A DNA stretch of 64,000 nt from Syntrophaceae bacterium (GCA_018436925.1 JAHDKI010000009.1:62001-126000); one strand, 5' to 3'. Positions 26,967 through 38,317 are shown, numbered from the stretch's first letter. A program made the numbers and translations. Notes: generated from the sequence alone by a model not told the origin.

Positions 26967-27062
26967 AGGCCAGACTCTTTGTGCCGTCATAAAAATGAAA
27001 AATCCGAATCACGGCTTCAATGCCCTAACCACCCGAAGAAGCAAGGAAAGAATTAAGAAAAA

Positions 27063-27779
27063 ATGAAAAAGGCGATTGTGATCGGAGCGAGTTCCGGAAT
27101 CGGGCGTGCGTTGGCGAAGATTCTTTTTCAAAACGGCTATGAGCTCGGCGTGATGGCCAGACGTCTGCCTCTGCTTGAAGACCTTTGCAATGAACTCGGC
27201 CGGGATGTCTTCATTGGCAAAATCGATGCCATGGATACGGACAAAGCCATGCGGATTCTGGAAGAATTCATTGAGGCAATGGGCGGCGTGGATCTGGTGG
27301 TGATTAGCGCGGGAACAGGCGATGTCAACGAGAATCTGGATTGGTTCATAGAAAAAGAAACAATTTTGACCAATGCTACAGGCTTTGCCGCTTTGGCCAA
27401 CGTCGCTGTCCGGCATTTTATGGAAAAAGGGTCCGGCCACCTTGTCGGGATTTCATCCGTCGCCGCTTTACGCGGAGGGAAGGAATCGCCGGCTTATAAT
27501 GCCTCAAAGGCTTTTATGTCCAACTATCTGGAGGGGCTTCGGCAGAAAATGTTTAGTGCGAAATTGCCCATAACGATAACGGACGTCAAGCCGGGCTTTG
27601 TAGAAACCGCTATGGCAAAGGGAGAGGGTATTTTTTGGGCCGCTCCAGCCGAAAAAGCGGCCATGCAGATTTATCGTGCGATTTCAAGAAAGGCCTCGCA
27701 TGTCTACATAACAAGAAGGTGGCGGCTGATCGCCTGGCTTCTTAAGGCCATGCCCTGTCGCCTGTATGAAAGATTGTAA
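27063..27779 (+). CDS. Short-chain dehydrogenase/reductase (SDR)
   Basis: 238 residues. The N-terminal cofactor motif is GASSGIGRALAKIL (TGxxxGIG type). The catalytic Ser lies in GISSVAALRGG and the YxxxK motif in AYNASKAFMSNY. NAG-type residues appear in LVVISAGTGD. The hydrophobic C-terminus (RLIAWLLKAMPCRLYERL) may lie on the membrane. It is a classical SDR oxidoreductase using NAD(P); the substrate is unknown. It is followed by an intrinsic terminator. Confidence 0.88.
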   Translation: MKKAIVIGASSGIGRALAKILFQNGYELGVMARRLPLLEDLCNELGRDVFIGKIDAMDTDKAMRILEEFIEAMGGVDLVVISAGTGDVNENLDWFIEKETILTNATGFAALANVAVRHFMEKGSGHLVGISSVAALRGGKESPAYNASKAFMSNYLEGLRQKMFSAKLPITITDVKPGFVETAMAKGEGIFWAAPAEKAAMQIYRAISRKASHVYITRRWRLIAWLLKAMPCRLYERL

Positions 27780-27884
27780 AATCGCGAACCGTGCCACCGA
27801 GTCTTGTGTCGGGAATATTTACATCTATGTGGTTGGCGTGGCGACGGCGGGAAGAAAAATGAAGTAGGGCAATAATCTTTGAAG

Positions 27885-27917
27885 AAAAGGCAGAGTCGTT
27901 AGGCTCTGCCTTTTTTT
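27885..27917 (+). terminator. Intrinsic terminator after the SDR gene
   Basis: GGCAGAG, loop TCGTTAGG, CTCTGCC with A residues before and seven T residues after. It can serve both the SDR gene and the convergent gene at 27959. Confidence 0.85.
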
Positions 27918-27958
27918 GTGAGCTAAACATCCTGGCTGAATCAAAAAATATCAAATAG

Positions 27959-28468
27959 TCAAATATTTGACGAAAGAGGCAAGGCCGGTCGGTTTTGAGG
28001 GGGATCCGTTGTCGCTTCGGGGTAGCTGCTACGATCCCGAATGAAGGAGCCCAGCGATGGCGCAAAATATATCCCGGCGATCAGGAAAGCGTCCGCGACG
28101 ATCGGTTTCCAGAAGGCTTCTCTTTGTGCATCGCCGGAGAGATCTGCAAGCATTCTTTTGACGTAATCGATGGTTGTTTCCAGTTCAAGCAGATAAGCGG
28201 CGGTGATTTGATGAAACGCTTTTTCGCGGGACAGAAAGCTTGTGTCCGGTTCTTGGCCTCCATGTTCGCAATGAGCGAGGGTTTTAATAAAATAATCCTG
28301 AAAATCCGAAGGGTTATTTTGGCTCAACTCCCGGACAATGAAGGCGGCCAGACGAAACTTCAGGTTGGAGAGTTCATCGTCTTCTGTTTTCATTTTGTCT
28401 GTAAGGACAGTTTTAGCTTCGTCGAAAAATTCAATTAGATTGCTGTAGGAGGTTTGCTGAGCTTGCAT
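27959..28468 (-). CDS. Hypothetical helical protein
   Basis: 169 residues from ATG at 28468, preceded by AAGAGG at good spacing; an ATG two codons upstream is too close to that site. The protein is mostly alpha-helical and soluble, with one moderately hydrophobic stretch near residue 135 (IVADAFLIAGIYFAPSLGSF) and a Pro-rich tail. No motif is recognised. It ends next to the terminator at 27885, and its promoter must lie in the gap shared with the metK leader. Confidence 0.65.
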   Translation of the reverse strand: MQAQQTSYSNLIEFFDEAKTVLTDKMKTEDDELSNLKFRLAAFIVRELSQNNPSDFQDYFIKTLAHCEHGGQEPDTSFLSREKAFHQITAAYLLELETTIDYVKRMLADLSGDAQREAFWKPIVADAFLIAGIYFAPSLGSFIRDRSSYPEATTDPPQNRPALPLSSNI

Positions 28469-28713
28469 GGCCATAGCCTCTTATGAGTTTCAATTTTAGA
28501 TTCCAAGCTTAAGAAGATACTCTATTGCCTCTTGTCAATGTATCGCGCCCGGTATTTATTTCCGCATTAGCGGACTGAATTGGAAAATAGTTCCCGGAAA
28601 ACCATTCCCCTTTTACGTCTGTGAAATGAATGCAAAGCTTATACCAGCCAGAGTGTAAAACGCCAAATGTTTCGGGGAAGGATTTTCTAAATCAAAATTA
28701 AAAAATATTTTGC

Positions 28714-28741
28714 TTGATTTTGTCGAATTCTATGTTAGGGT
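28714..28741 (+). promoter_or_regulatory. Putative sigma70 promoter of metK
   Basis: TTGATT at 28714-28719, a 16-bp spacer and TAGGGT at 28736-28741. The expected transcript start is near 28748, right at the 5' side of the aptamer-like element. Confidence 0.5.
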
Positions 28742-28749
28742 ATCGCCCG

Positions 28750-28806
28750 AAAGCGGTGATTTAAGAGTAAATTGCTCCGCTCTATAAATGTGCTAAAGCA
28801 CTGACA
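28750..28806 (+). promoter_or_regulatory. SAM-II-like riboswitch aptamer upstream of metK
   Basis: AGCGG (28752-28756) pairs with CCGCT (28777-28781). The loop holds TGATTTAA then ATTGC, and the 3' strand reads ATAAATGT-GCTAAAGC. These are the conserved blocks of the SAM-II (SAM_alpha) pseudoknot aptamer: GAUUUAA, UUGC, AUAAAUGU and GCUAAA in this order and spacing. TGCT at 28773-28776 can pair with AGCA at 28797-28800, as needed for a pseudoknot. It is 94 bp upstream of a SAM synthetase gene and is followed by a terminator, so SAM-dependent shut-off of metK transcription is the natural reading. A covariance-model search is needed to confirm the class. Confidence 0.8.
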
Positions 28807-28826
28807 TCAATGAAAAAAAATTATTG

Positions 28827-28857
28827 AACCCGTGCTTTGGCGCGGGTTTTTTGTTTT
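28827..28857 (+). terminator. Intrinsic terminator in the metK leader (expression platform)
   Basis: AACCCGTGC, loop TTTG, GCGCGGGTT with a 9-bp stem and T-rich tail (TTTTTTG then TTTTT). There is no gene upstream on this strand whose transcript it would end, so it most likely belongs to the riboswitch. Confidence 0.85.
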
Positions 28858-28899
28858 TAGAGAATTAAAATTAAACAAAACAAGGAGACAAAGGGAACT

Positions 28900-30075
28900 A
28901 TGCAGATTTCTTCGGAAAGCGTGAAAGTGGGTCATCCGGATCTGGTAGCGGATGTGATTGCGGCCAACGTGATTGCGGCCATCCTCGATGAAGAAAAGAA
29001 AAAAGGCTTGAATCTGGCCAATATGCCGCACTGCGGCATTGAAGTATTTCTGGGAAAAGGCGTTTGCGTCGTCGGCGGCGAAGTCCGGTCGCGGGTCTAT
29101 GTGGATATCGATAAAATCGCCCGGGATTCCGTTTTGGAACTGGGTTACAACCATGCGGCGGTGGGACTAAACGGACATCTGATGGGAGTGCTCAACGCCA
29201 TTATTCCGCAATCGGAAGATATCAATCAGGGAACAAGCTGTCTTTTGAATAAAGATCAGGAAATCGGCGCGGGCGATCAGGGCATTATGTACGGTTTTGC
29301 CTGTGATGAAACCGAGGAACTTTTGCCTTTGCCCTATGTGCTCGTCAATAAGATGATGCGCGCTTTTGAATACTGCCAGGATCCGATTTTCGCTCCGGAT
29401 GGAAAAGGACAGGTTTCCGTTGAATACGATCCGAAAACCGGCAGACCTAAGCGTGTGGCCAAGGTTCTGATGTCCAACGCCATTGATTACCGCTACGTCA
29501 AGGGCGACCGGACAAAGATTCGCGAGCGCGCGAAAAAGATCGCCTTTTCCAGCATCAAGGACTGCATCGACAGAAAAACGGAATTTCTTTTCAATCCCAC
29601 CGGGGAATGGAACGCCATCAACTCATGCAGCGCCGCTGATTCCGGTGTAACGGGACGAAAACTCGTGGTGCAATTCTATGGGGGCTATCCCGGCGCGCAG
29701 TTGGGCGGCGGCGCGGTGGTCAATAAGACGCCTGAAAAAGTTGATTGTTCAGCAGCATTCGGCGCCCGATATGTCGCGAAAAACATTGTGGCGGCGGGTC
29801 TGGCTGCCAAATGTTCCGTCCAGCTGGCCTATGCCATCGGCATTGCCAGGCCGTTTTCCATATATGTCAATACGTTCGGTACTGGAAAGGTATCTGACGA
29901 GAGTTTGCAAAAGGCTGTCGAGTCCTTATTCGATCTGACGCCGGAGGGGTTGATCACGAAGTTTGATCTTCTCAATGGCGGCATCTACCGTAAGCTTCCC
30001 CGCACGTTCTTTATGGATGATTATCGGTGGGAGAAAACCGACATGGTTAAAAAACTTCGGGCGGCTGTGAAATAG
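28900..30075 (+). CDS. metK: S-adenosylmethionine synthetase (divergent)
   Basis: 391 residues. It makes SAM from methionine and ATP. The family motifs are seen: SSESVKVGHPD with the catalytic His, GAGDQGIMYG, and FINPTG-like FLFNPTGEWN, then GVTGRKLVVQFYGG and ARYVAKNIVAAGLA. In the phosphate-binding segment GGGAVVNKTPEKVDCSAAF the two Lys and the Asp are kept, but the residue after the first Lys (usually Asp) is Thr, and the usual Arg before SAA is Cys. It therefore belongs to a divergent bacterial MetK branch. AAGGAG at 28882-28887 and the SAM-II-like leader lie upstream. Confidence 0.92.
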   Translation: MQISSESVKVGHPDLVADVIAANVIAAILDEEKKKGLNLANMPHCGIEVFLGKGVCVVGGEVRSRVYVDIDKIARDSVLELGYNHAAVGLNGHLMGVLNAIIPQSEDINQGTSCLLNKDQEIGAGDQGIMYGFACDETEELLPLPYVLVNKMMRAFEYCQDPIFAPDGKGQVSVEYDPKTGRPKRVAKVLMSNAIDYRYVKGDRTKIRERAKKIAFSSIKDCIDRKTEFLFNPTGEWNAINSCSAADSGVTGRKLVVQFYGGYPGAQLGGGAVVNKTPEKVDCSAAFGARYVAKNIVAAGLAAKCSVQLAYAIGIARPFSIYVNTFGTGKVSDESLQKAVESLFDLTPEGLITKFDLLNGGIYRKLPRTFFMDDYRWEKTDMVKKLRAAVK

Positions 30076-30097
30076 GGAATCGACTAAGAAACGGCGT

Positions 30098-32669
<2,572 letters not shown>

Positions 32670-32818
32670 GGGCGGAATTTTAGCCTGCCTTCATTTTAAT
32701 GTCAAACCAAAACCCCCCGCCGGGGAGTCTTTGATATTTGATTTTACATTCCCGCGCGATTGCACTATAGAGAAACAACCCGTTTAAAAATGACGAACTA
32801 TTTTTCAAGGACACAACA

Positions 32819-34267
32819 ATGCTGATCATTCCCCTGACCGGAGCTTTCAGCTGGAAGAATCTGCCCGTGTTGACGATCGTGCTGATTCTGATCAATATCG
32901 CCGTTTATTTTACCGTTCAATCCCAGGATTCCAGTCGTCAGGACGAAGCGCTGAAGTTCTATGTGACTTCAGGCCTGGCGGATATTGAAATGGATCGATA
33001 CCTGCTGTACCGGAAAAGCCAAGGCCGTCCCCTGGCGGATCCACCCGACTCTGAAGGCCGTCAATACGCATATATTCCCGAGATGATGCAGGATGAGGAA
33101 TTTCAGGCCCGGATTCGGACAAAACAACTCATCGGAGTCGATGATCCCGACCATGAACGCTGGACGATTCTGCGCGCGGGCTTTGATAACAGAATGAGCA
33201 AACTCTCTTCCCGACTCTTCGGTTTTGTTCCGGCGGAGGTCAAAGCGCACGCGCTGTTGACGTACATGTTTATGCACGGATCTTTCATGCACCTTCTGGG
33301 GAATATGATTTTCTTATGGCTGGTCGGCTGCGTGCTTGAGATCGGTCTGGGCAGACTCCAATATCTGGCGCTTTACCTTCTGGGCGGTCTTTGCGCGGTG
33401 GGTCTGTTTTATTGGTTCAATTCGGGAAGCGCCGTGCCTTTGATCGGCGCATCGGGAGCGATTGCCGGATTGATGGGCGCCTACACTGTGGCGTTCGGCA
33501 GGACTAAAATCAATATTTTTTATTCGGTGGGCTTCTACTTCAACTATACGAAAGTTTACGCCATCGTGCTTTTGCCGCTTTGGATCGGATATGAGCTGTT
33601 TCAACTCTTTTACATGACAGGGACCAACGTCGCCTATCTGGCCCATATCGGCGGTCTGATCGGAGGCGCAGGGTTGGGATGGGTCGCCATCAAGCTGTTC
33701 AGGCGAGACGAACACAATCTTTTTGAAGAAGATCCCAAAAATAAAATACCGCATCTTATGAGGGAAGCGCTCCAGAAGATCGAATCGCTGGATCTGCCGG
33801 ATGCCAGACGGATTCTCACGGAGATCCTGACTATTGATCCGAAGCATGGAGAGACCTGGCGACAGCTTTTCAATATCGACAAGCTCTCGCCCGCCACTGA
33901 ACGCTTTCATCAGACCGCGGCAAAAAGGCTGCAGTTGCTTTCGGCAATGCCCGGCGAAGGCAACGCGCTGATCGACACATACCGCCAATACAAGCGGTTG
34001 GCCGATCGGCCCAGACTCAGTGCGGATATGATTCTTCGTCTGGCTGCCTTGTTCAGCAGAATGGGGCATATCGACGAAGCGATGGATTTGAACCGGCAGG
34101 CCATGTCCATCGCGCCCGGCCATCCTCGCTTGCCTGAAAGTCTTCTGGAGTTGGCTGAATCCTGCGGTCGCGCGAATCAACTACAACGCCGGGATGCAGT
34201 GCTCAAGGTGCTTGTCGAAAAGTATCCGCAGACTCCCGAGGCGGCCCGTGGGGAATCCCTCCGGTAG
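32819..34267 (+). CDS. Rhomboid intramembrane serine protease with C-terminal TPR-like region
   Basis: 482 residues. The first membrane segment (about 14-33) is separated from the rest by about 100 soluble residues. The rhomboid core runs from about 143 to 293: HALLTYMFMHGSFMHLLGNM, then the catalytic Ser212 in GASGAIAG and His276 in AHIGGLIGG. Residues about 310-482 are helical and resemble tetratricopeptide repeats (for example GHIDEAMDLNRQAMSIAPGH). The protease would cut membrane proteins; the TPR part may select substrates. The start has AAGGACA upstream. It converges on a TPR membrane gene with only 5 bp between the stops. Confidence 0.92.
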   Translation: MLIIPLTGAFSWKNLPVLTIVLILINIAVYFTVQSQDSSRQDEALKFYVTSGLADIEMDRYLLYRKSQGRPLADPPDSEGRQYAYIPEMMQDEEFQARIRTKQLIGVDDPDHERWTILRAGFDNRMSKLSSRLFGFVPAEVKAHALLTYMFMHGSFMHLLGNMIFLWLVGCVLEIGLGRLQYLALYLLGGLCAVGLFYWFNSGSAVPLIGASGAIAGLMGAYTVAFGRTKINIFYSVGFYFNYTKVYAIVLLPLWIGYELFQLFYMTGTNVAYLAHIGGLIGGAGLGWVAIKLFRRDEHNLFEEDPKNKIPHLMREALQKIESLDLPDARRILTEILTIDPKHGETWRQLFNIDKLSPATERFHQTAAKRLQLLSAMPGEGNALIDTYRQYKRLADRPRLSADMILRLAALFSRMGHIDEAMDLNRQAMSIAPGHPRLPESLLELAESCGRANQLQRRDAVLKVLVEKYPQTPEAARGESLR

Positions 34268-34272
34268 ATCCG

Positions 34273-35766
34273 TCAGGCCGTGTTCAACGCGCTTTTGACC
34301 TGCCGGAGATAAGACTGCACGAATCCCGCATTTTCATGAAAAGGGTATTTCTCAACGAGGTGCTGAAGGACGCGCAGGGCCTGCTTACCGTTGTCCAATT
34401 TCTCATGCAGCAGTTTCGCCGTGAAGAAGTAGGCGTTCGGAATCAAAGGGTGATCAGGGTACCGTTCGGCAAATTCAAGAAACGCCGAAACGGCCGGCTG
34501 AGACTGTCCAGTTTCGTTGAGCGATTTTGCCGATAAATACAGAAGGTCTGCGTCGTCGGAAATAAAAGCCGGATTGACGCCACGACCGTCCAGAAAGACC
34601 TCGGCGATCTTTTCCGCATGGCCCGTTTTCTGGATCTGCCGCAGATAGTAGCGGCCGAAGGAGGCCATATCCGAAAAACGCTCCGTGAGCTTAAGCAGAT
34701 GATAATAGCGTTCGGCTATGACCGGATCCATATCATGGCCGTCCGCGTCGCGCTCAATCAGGGTGACGGCGGAGTCATAGTCGCCGTCTTTGATAAAAAT
34801 ATTGACGCGGTTGAGAAGCTGCGATTTTTCATCGTCGCCGGGCGAAACGGGGGAGACATGGCCCGGTTTGAGCGACGCGGTGTCCTGCTCCCCGTCGAAG
34901 TCAACTTTATAGCCCACTCTTTCATGATACTGAAAAAGAATGTATCCCATCAGGTGGTAGGACACAATCATGTAATAGGCCGACAGAATGGTGACGATGG
35001 GCCAAAGAGCTTTGGGAGGAATGATCGGGTTTAAGAAATTGGCGGCCGCGGCAGGCGCCAGGCTCAACAGGATCAAGAAGAAACACAAAGCGAGATAGGG
35101 CCAGCCGATCCGCCAGGCCAGCAGAATGAAGACATGGGGCAGAATTGCAGCGAAGAGACTTTTAGTGACCGCAAGCATGATGATGATAGCGGGCAAAAGG
35201 AACATCAGGCCCAGAATGTAGACCGCTAAAAGACCGACGGTTGCGCCGGGGCCGATAATCGGAAACGCCACAGTGGCGATATTGTACCCTAAAACGGCGA
35301 AAATGATATAAATCGCCATCTGTTTGAAGACGATGCTGAAGTTTGCGGAAATCGTTTGCACCTCGAAATCGGGCGGGCGTAAATTGCCGTGGGAGCTTGT
35401 ATACAAGACGAGGTTGGCATAGGTCAGCAAAACCCCCAGACAGACCAGTTGTACGATTAATCCCGTCCACGAAAAGCCGGCAAAGGCGACTTGCAACACG
35501 GATAAAACGAGGATGAGAAGGACGGAATGCAAATAAAGCGGATACTGGAAGATCTGAGGGAAACGCTTCCAGAACGGTTCAATCCGGTCGGTAAACGGAA
35601 TCGGCTCTGTGTAAATATTGCACTTCGGACAAAGGTAATAATTCTTTTTTACGCCGGACACTTCGGATTTCTTGACGATGATGCATGCGCGGCAAAAGTT
35701 TGCCTGGCACTTAGAGCAGGTATGGACTGCGTTTTCTCCAGGATGATACGTGCAGGAAACAGGCAT
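34273..35766 (-). CDS. Zinc-ribbon/B-box-like membrane protein with C-terminal TPR repeats
   Basis: 497 residues. The N-terminus is a Cys/His cluster: CTYHPGENAVHTCSKCQANF, CRACI, then YLCPKCN, likely binding two zinc ions. Residues about 75-295 hold five or six membrane segments. The C-terminal about 170 residues look like TPR repeats (for example QPAVSAFLEFAERYPDHPLI). It resembles DUF4013/rhomboid-associated membrane proteins in layout, but I do not recognise a named family. Convergent with the rhomboid/TPR gene; both combine a membrane domain with TPRs. Confidence 0.75.
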   Translation of the reverse strand: MPVSCTYHPGENAVHTCSKCQANFCRACIIVKKSEVSGVKKNYYLCPKCNIYTEPIPFTDRIEPFWKRFPQIFQYPLYLHSVLLILVLSVLQVAFAGFSWTGLIVQLVCLGVLLTYANLVLYTSSHGNLRPPDFEVQTISANFSIVFKQMAIYIIFAVLGYNIATVAFPIIGPGATVGLLAVYILGLMFLLPAIIIMLAVTKSLFAAILPHVFILLAWRIGWPYLALCFFLILLSLAPAAAANFLNPIIPPKALWPIVTILSAYYMIVSYHLMGYILFQYHERVGYKVDFDGEQDTASLKPGHVSPVSPGDDEKSQLLNRVNIFIKDGDYDSAVTLIERDADGHDMDPVIAERYYHLLKLTERFSDMASFGRYYLRQIQKTGHAEKIAEVFLDGRGVNPAFISDDADLLYLSAKSLNETGQSQPAVSAFLEFAERYPDHPLIPNAYFFTAKLLHEKLDNGKQALRVLQHLVEKYPFHENAGFVQSYLRQVKSALNTA

Positions 35767-35967
35767 GTTGCGTGACTCCTTCGTTCATTGATGGGTGCTG
35801 CCTGAGGGTGAATTCCGGTTCACCTTGCCGGATGGAACCTGAAATTTTTGTCTGCTGGGAAAAACTGACGCTCCTTAGCACTTCAACGGTAAAATATCCA
35901 CAGCTATTTTGGAGGCGCACAGGGGCTGATCCAAAAAAGCTTTAATAAATAAGTCTTGTAATTTTTT

Positions 35968-36492
35968 ATGCTTGTCGATATGAATTCAACAAAATTTATG
36001 GGCAAAACGACATTCAAAATCGGCGTTCTTTCCGATACGCATTTGACCGCGCCGGACGATGGGATTCGGGCTCTGGCTCGAACGCATTTTGCCGAAACGG
36101 ATTTGATTCTGCACGCCGGAGATCTGGTCGATTTGAGTGTGCTCGATGCCTTTGCGGGCAGAGAAGTTCGCGCCGTATGCGGCAATATGGATGGTCCCCG
36201 CGTCCGGCAAGTGCTTCCCGAACAACTGGTTTTGGACATTTCAGGATTCAGAATCGCAGTCATCCACGGATGGGGGTCTCCGGACGGGCTGGAACAGCGG
36301 ATCGCCCAAAAGCTTAACGATGTCGATTGCATCGTTTACGGACACTCGCATTATCCCGCGAACCGGATCATCAATGGCGTGCTTTTTTTCAACCCCGGTT
36401 CCGCCACGGACAGGCGGTTTGCCAAATCCAGAAGTGTGGGGCTTCTTGAGATCGCCTCCGGGATAACCGGCACGATCATGGATCTGGAATAA
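35968..36492 (+). CDS. YfcE-type metallophosphoesterase
   Basis: 174 residues. Calcineurin-like motifs are in order: GVLSDTHL, HAGDLVD, CGNMDGP, HGWG and VYGHSHYPAN with NPGSAT. It is likely a manganese-dependent phosphodiesterase of the YfcE/MJ0936 family. The annotated ATG has no clear ribosome-binding site; the ATGs at 35980 and 35998 are also possible, and the conserved fold begins after 36000. Confidence 0.92.
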   Translation: MLVDMNSTKFMGKTTFKIGVLSDTHLTAPDDGIRALARTHFAETDLILHAGDLVDLSVLDAFAGREVRAVCGNMDGPRVRQVLPEQLVLDISGFRIAVIHGWGSPDGLEQRIAQKLNDVDCIVYGHSHYPANRIINGVLFFNPGSATDRRFAKSRSVGLLEIASGITGTIMDLE

Positions 36493-36522
36493 TGAACATG
36501 ACCGAAAGAAAGGGTTTAATTA

Positions 36523-37017
36523 ATGAAAACCATGTTCGCCCCGTGGAGAATGGAGTATCTTGTGTCTGAAAAACCCCAAGGCTGTGTTTTTTGCAAGTGT
36601 TCAGTTCGCTGCGACGACTATGTGGTTCATGAAGGGGAAACCTGTTTTGTCATGCTCAACAAGTATCCCTACGTCGGGGGGCATCTGATGATCATTCCGC
36701 ATCGCCATCTCGGGAGCGTGTCGGAACTCACCTCGCAGGAAAGATCGGAGCTGTTCGAATTGCTCGACCTCTGCCTCAAGGTGCTTAGCGAAGCCATGAA
36801 CCCCCACGGCTTCAACGTCGGGATGAATCTGGGAAAAGCCGCCGGAGCAGGCGTCGAGGAACATCTGCATATTCATGTCATTCCCCGCTGGGAGGGAGAC
36901 ACCAACTTTATGAGCGTGGTCGGCGACGTTCGGGTGATTCCGGAGGATCTGGCGACGACCGCCGCCAGGCTCGCGCCGCTTTTCAAAAAAACTGCACGGG
37001 AGGTTGAAGGTCGATGA
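36523..37017 (+). CDS. HIT-family hydrolase (diadenosine tetraphosphate phosphorylase/hydrolase type)
   Basis: 164 residues. CVFCKC at residues 22-27 is the N-terminal zinc-type signature of one HIT branch. The histidine triad reads EEHLHIHVIPRW. These enzymes cleave nucleoside phosphates or diadenosine polyphosphates. The stop overlaps the next start (ATGA). Confidence 0.94.
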   Translation: MKTMFAPWRMEYLVSEKPQGCVFCKCSVRCDDYVVHEGETCFVMLNKYPYVGGHLMIIPHRHLGSVSELTSQERSELFELLDLCLKVLSEAMNPHGFNVGMNLGKAAGAGVEEHLHIHVIPRWEGDTNFMSVVGDVRVIPEDLATTAARLAPLFKKTAREVEGR

Positions 37018-37328
37018 AAATCTTTTACCTGCTTTTGATGATTGTGATCGCGTTTTTTATTGTCACGTTTTCCCTGGAAAATACCCAGTTGGTGACTATC
37101 CGTTATTACGCGTTTGAAGAAACCGTTCCCGCCTATATGCTGATTTTCGCAGCGCTGCTTATCGGTGTCATTATTACGGGGTTCATGGGCATTGTGGAGC
37201 GCTTTCGGCTCACCCGCACCATCAGCCGGCTCAATAAAGTCATCCGGGATCTACGAAAAGAGCTTCGAGCCAATGAAACTCCTCCGGTCATTGAATCCGT
37301 TAAAAATTTTCCGCCCGGCCAGCCATGA
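37014..37328 (+). CDS. LapA-domain small membrane protein
   Basis: 104 residues with two membrane segments (about 3-20 and 43-62) and a cytoplasmic helix (IVERFRLTRTISRLNKVIRD). Between them lies SLENTQLVTIRYYAFEETVP, the pattern of LapA/YciS proteins. It overlaps the neighbouring genes by 4 bp on both sides. Confidence 0.85.
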   Translation: MKIFYLLLMIVIAFFIVTFSLENTQLVTIRYYAFEETVPAYMLIFAALLIGVIITGFMGIVERFRLTRTISRLNKVIRDLRKELRANETPPVIESVKNFPPGQP

Positions 37329-37804
37329 ATGCCGCGCCCGCATTTCTGGTTGATGCATCTCTGGCCGGATTGGGCAGGTGGCTCCGGTTGCTGGGGTTCG
37401 ATACGCTCGTGTATACGGGCGAAGCCGGGCGGCCGATGATGAAAATGGCGCTGGAAGATCACCGGATTTTACTGACACGCCGTTTTGATATGCGCGCCAG
37501 GCAGTTTTCCGGGCGTCTCGTCCTGGTGCCGGAGGCTTCAGTCGGTTTCCAGCTTCGTTTTGTGCTTGATAAACTCGGCTTAGCGGTTCGTCGGAACCAG
37601 ATGTATCGTCTGTGCGTGCTGTGCAATGCGCCGGTCCGTCCCATCCCCGTTGAGGAGGCGCGCGACCGCGTTCCGACTTATGTTTTTCAGCATTGCCGGT
37701 TGTTTCATATCTGCGATCAATGTGGAAAAATCTACTGGCGGGGAACGCATCCGAGAAATGCCGAACGGTTTCTCAGGGATAACGGTATTCCCCTGGACGA
37801 TTGA
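37325..37804 (+). CDS. Mut7-C RNase-domain protein
   Basis: 159 residues. The N-terminal PIN-like part (FLVDASLAGLGRWLRLLGFD) contains the conserved Asp, followed by ILLTRRFDMRAR. The C-terminal zinc ribbon has CVLCNAPVRPI and ICDQCGKIYWRGTHPRN. This is the Mut7-C (DUF82) architecture, proposed to be a nuclease. Last gene of the HIT-LapA-Mut7-C operon. Confidence 0.9.
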   Translation: MNAAPAFLVDASLAGLGRWLRLLGFDTLVYTGEAGRPMMKMALEDHRILLTRRFDMRARQFSGRLVLVPEASVGFQLRFVLDKLGLAVRRNQMYRLCVLCNAPVRPIPVEEARDRVPTYVFQHCRLFHICDQCGKIYWRGTHPRNAERFLRDNGIPLDD

Positions 37805-37812
37805 TGGGAAAA

Positions 37813-38307
37813 TTAAACCGGTGTTGCGCAGTCGCGCGGATCGCCCTGGATTTTTTCCATGGCGTGCCGCAAAGCGGGCAGGATGACGGACAGATTTTCT
37901 TTGGCGCCTTTGGGACTTCCGGGAAGGTTGATAATCAGGGAGCGGCCGCGAATACCGGCCACGGCGCGGGAAATCATGGCGTGCGGCGTGATTTTACGGC
38001 TCTCGAAACGCATCGCTTCGGAAAAACCGGGAATTTCCTTGTCGAGCACTCTAAGCGTCGCATCCGGCGTGACGTCCCTGGGGCTTACGCCCGTGCCGCC
38101 GGTCGTCAAGATCAAGTCGAGTTGGTCTGAATCCGAAAGGGCAATGATCGCCGACGAGATCGCTTCGACCTCGTCGGGAACGATGACGGTTTTTGTCACG
38201 TCGATGGACGACCCCGCAAGCATTTCGGCTATTGCGGGGCCGCTCAAATCCTGACGGAGCCCTTGCGAGCCCTTGTCGCTCACGGTGATGATGCCGGCGC
38301 GAAACAT
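37813..38307 (-). CDS. Molybdenum cofactor biosynthesis protein MogA/MoaB type
   Basis: 164 residues. MoCF-biosynthesis domain with TTGGTGVSPRDVTPDAT and LPGSPKGAKENL; the first strand reads AGIITVSDKGSQG. It adenylates molybdopterin before molybdenum insertion. It follows fusA-like EF-G after 10 bp on the - strand. The choice between MogA and MoaB is not settled by sequence alone. Confidence 0.9.
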   Translation of the reverse strand: MFRAGIITVSDKGSQGLRQDLSGPAIAEMLAGSSIDVTKTVIVPDEVEAISSAIIALSDSDQLDLILTTGGTGVSPRDVTPDATLRVLDKEIPGFSEAMRFESRKITPHAMISRAVAGIRGRSLIINLPGSPKGAKENLSVILPALRHAMEKIQGDPRDCATPV

Positions 38308-38317
38308 GGCCTGAAGA

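Noticed and set aside
33314..34180. 288-residue open frame on the - strand inside the rhomboid gene
   Set aside because: The rhomboid frame has its catalytic residues and TPR pattern; this one is a shadow.
35889..35901. Isolated ATATCCACA, a near DnaA box
   Set aside because: A single 9-mer with one mismatch is expected by chance and has no neighbours.
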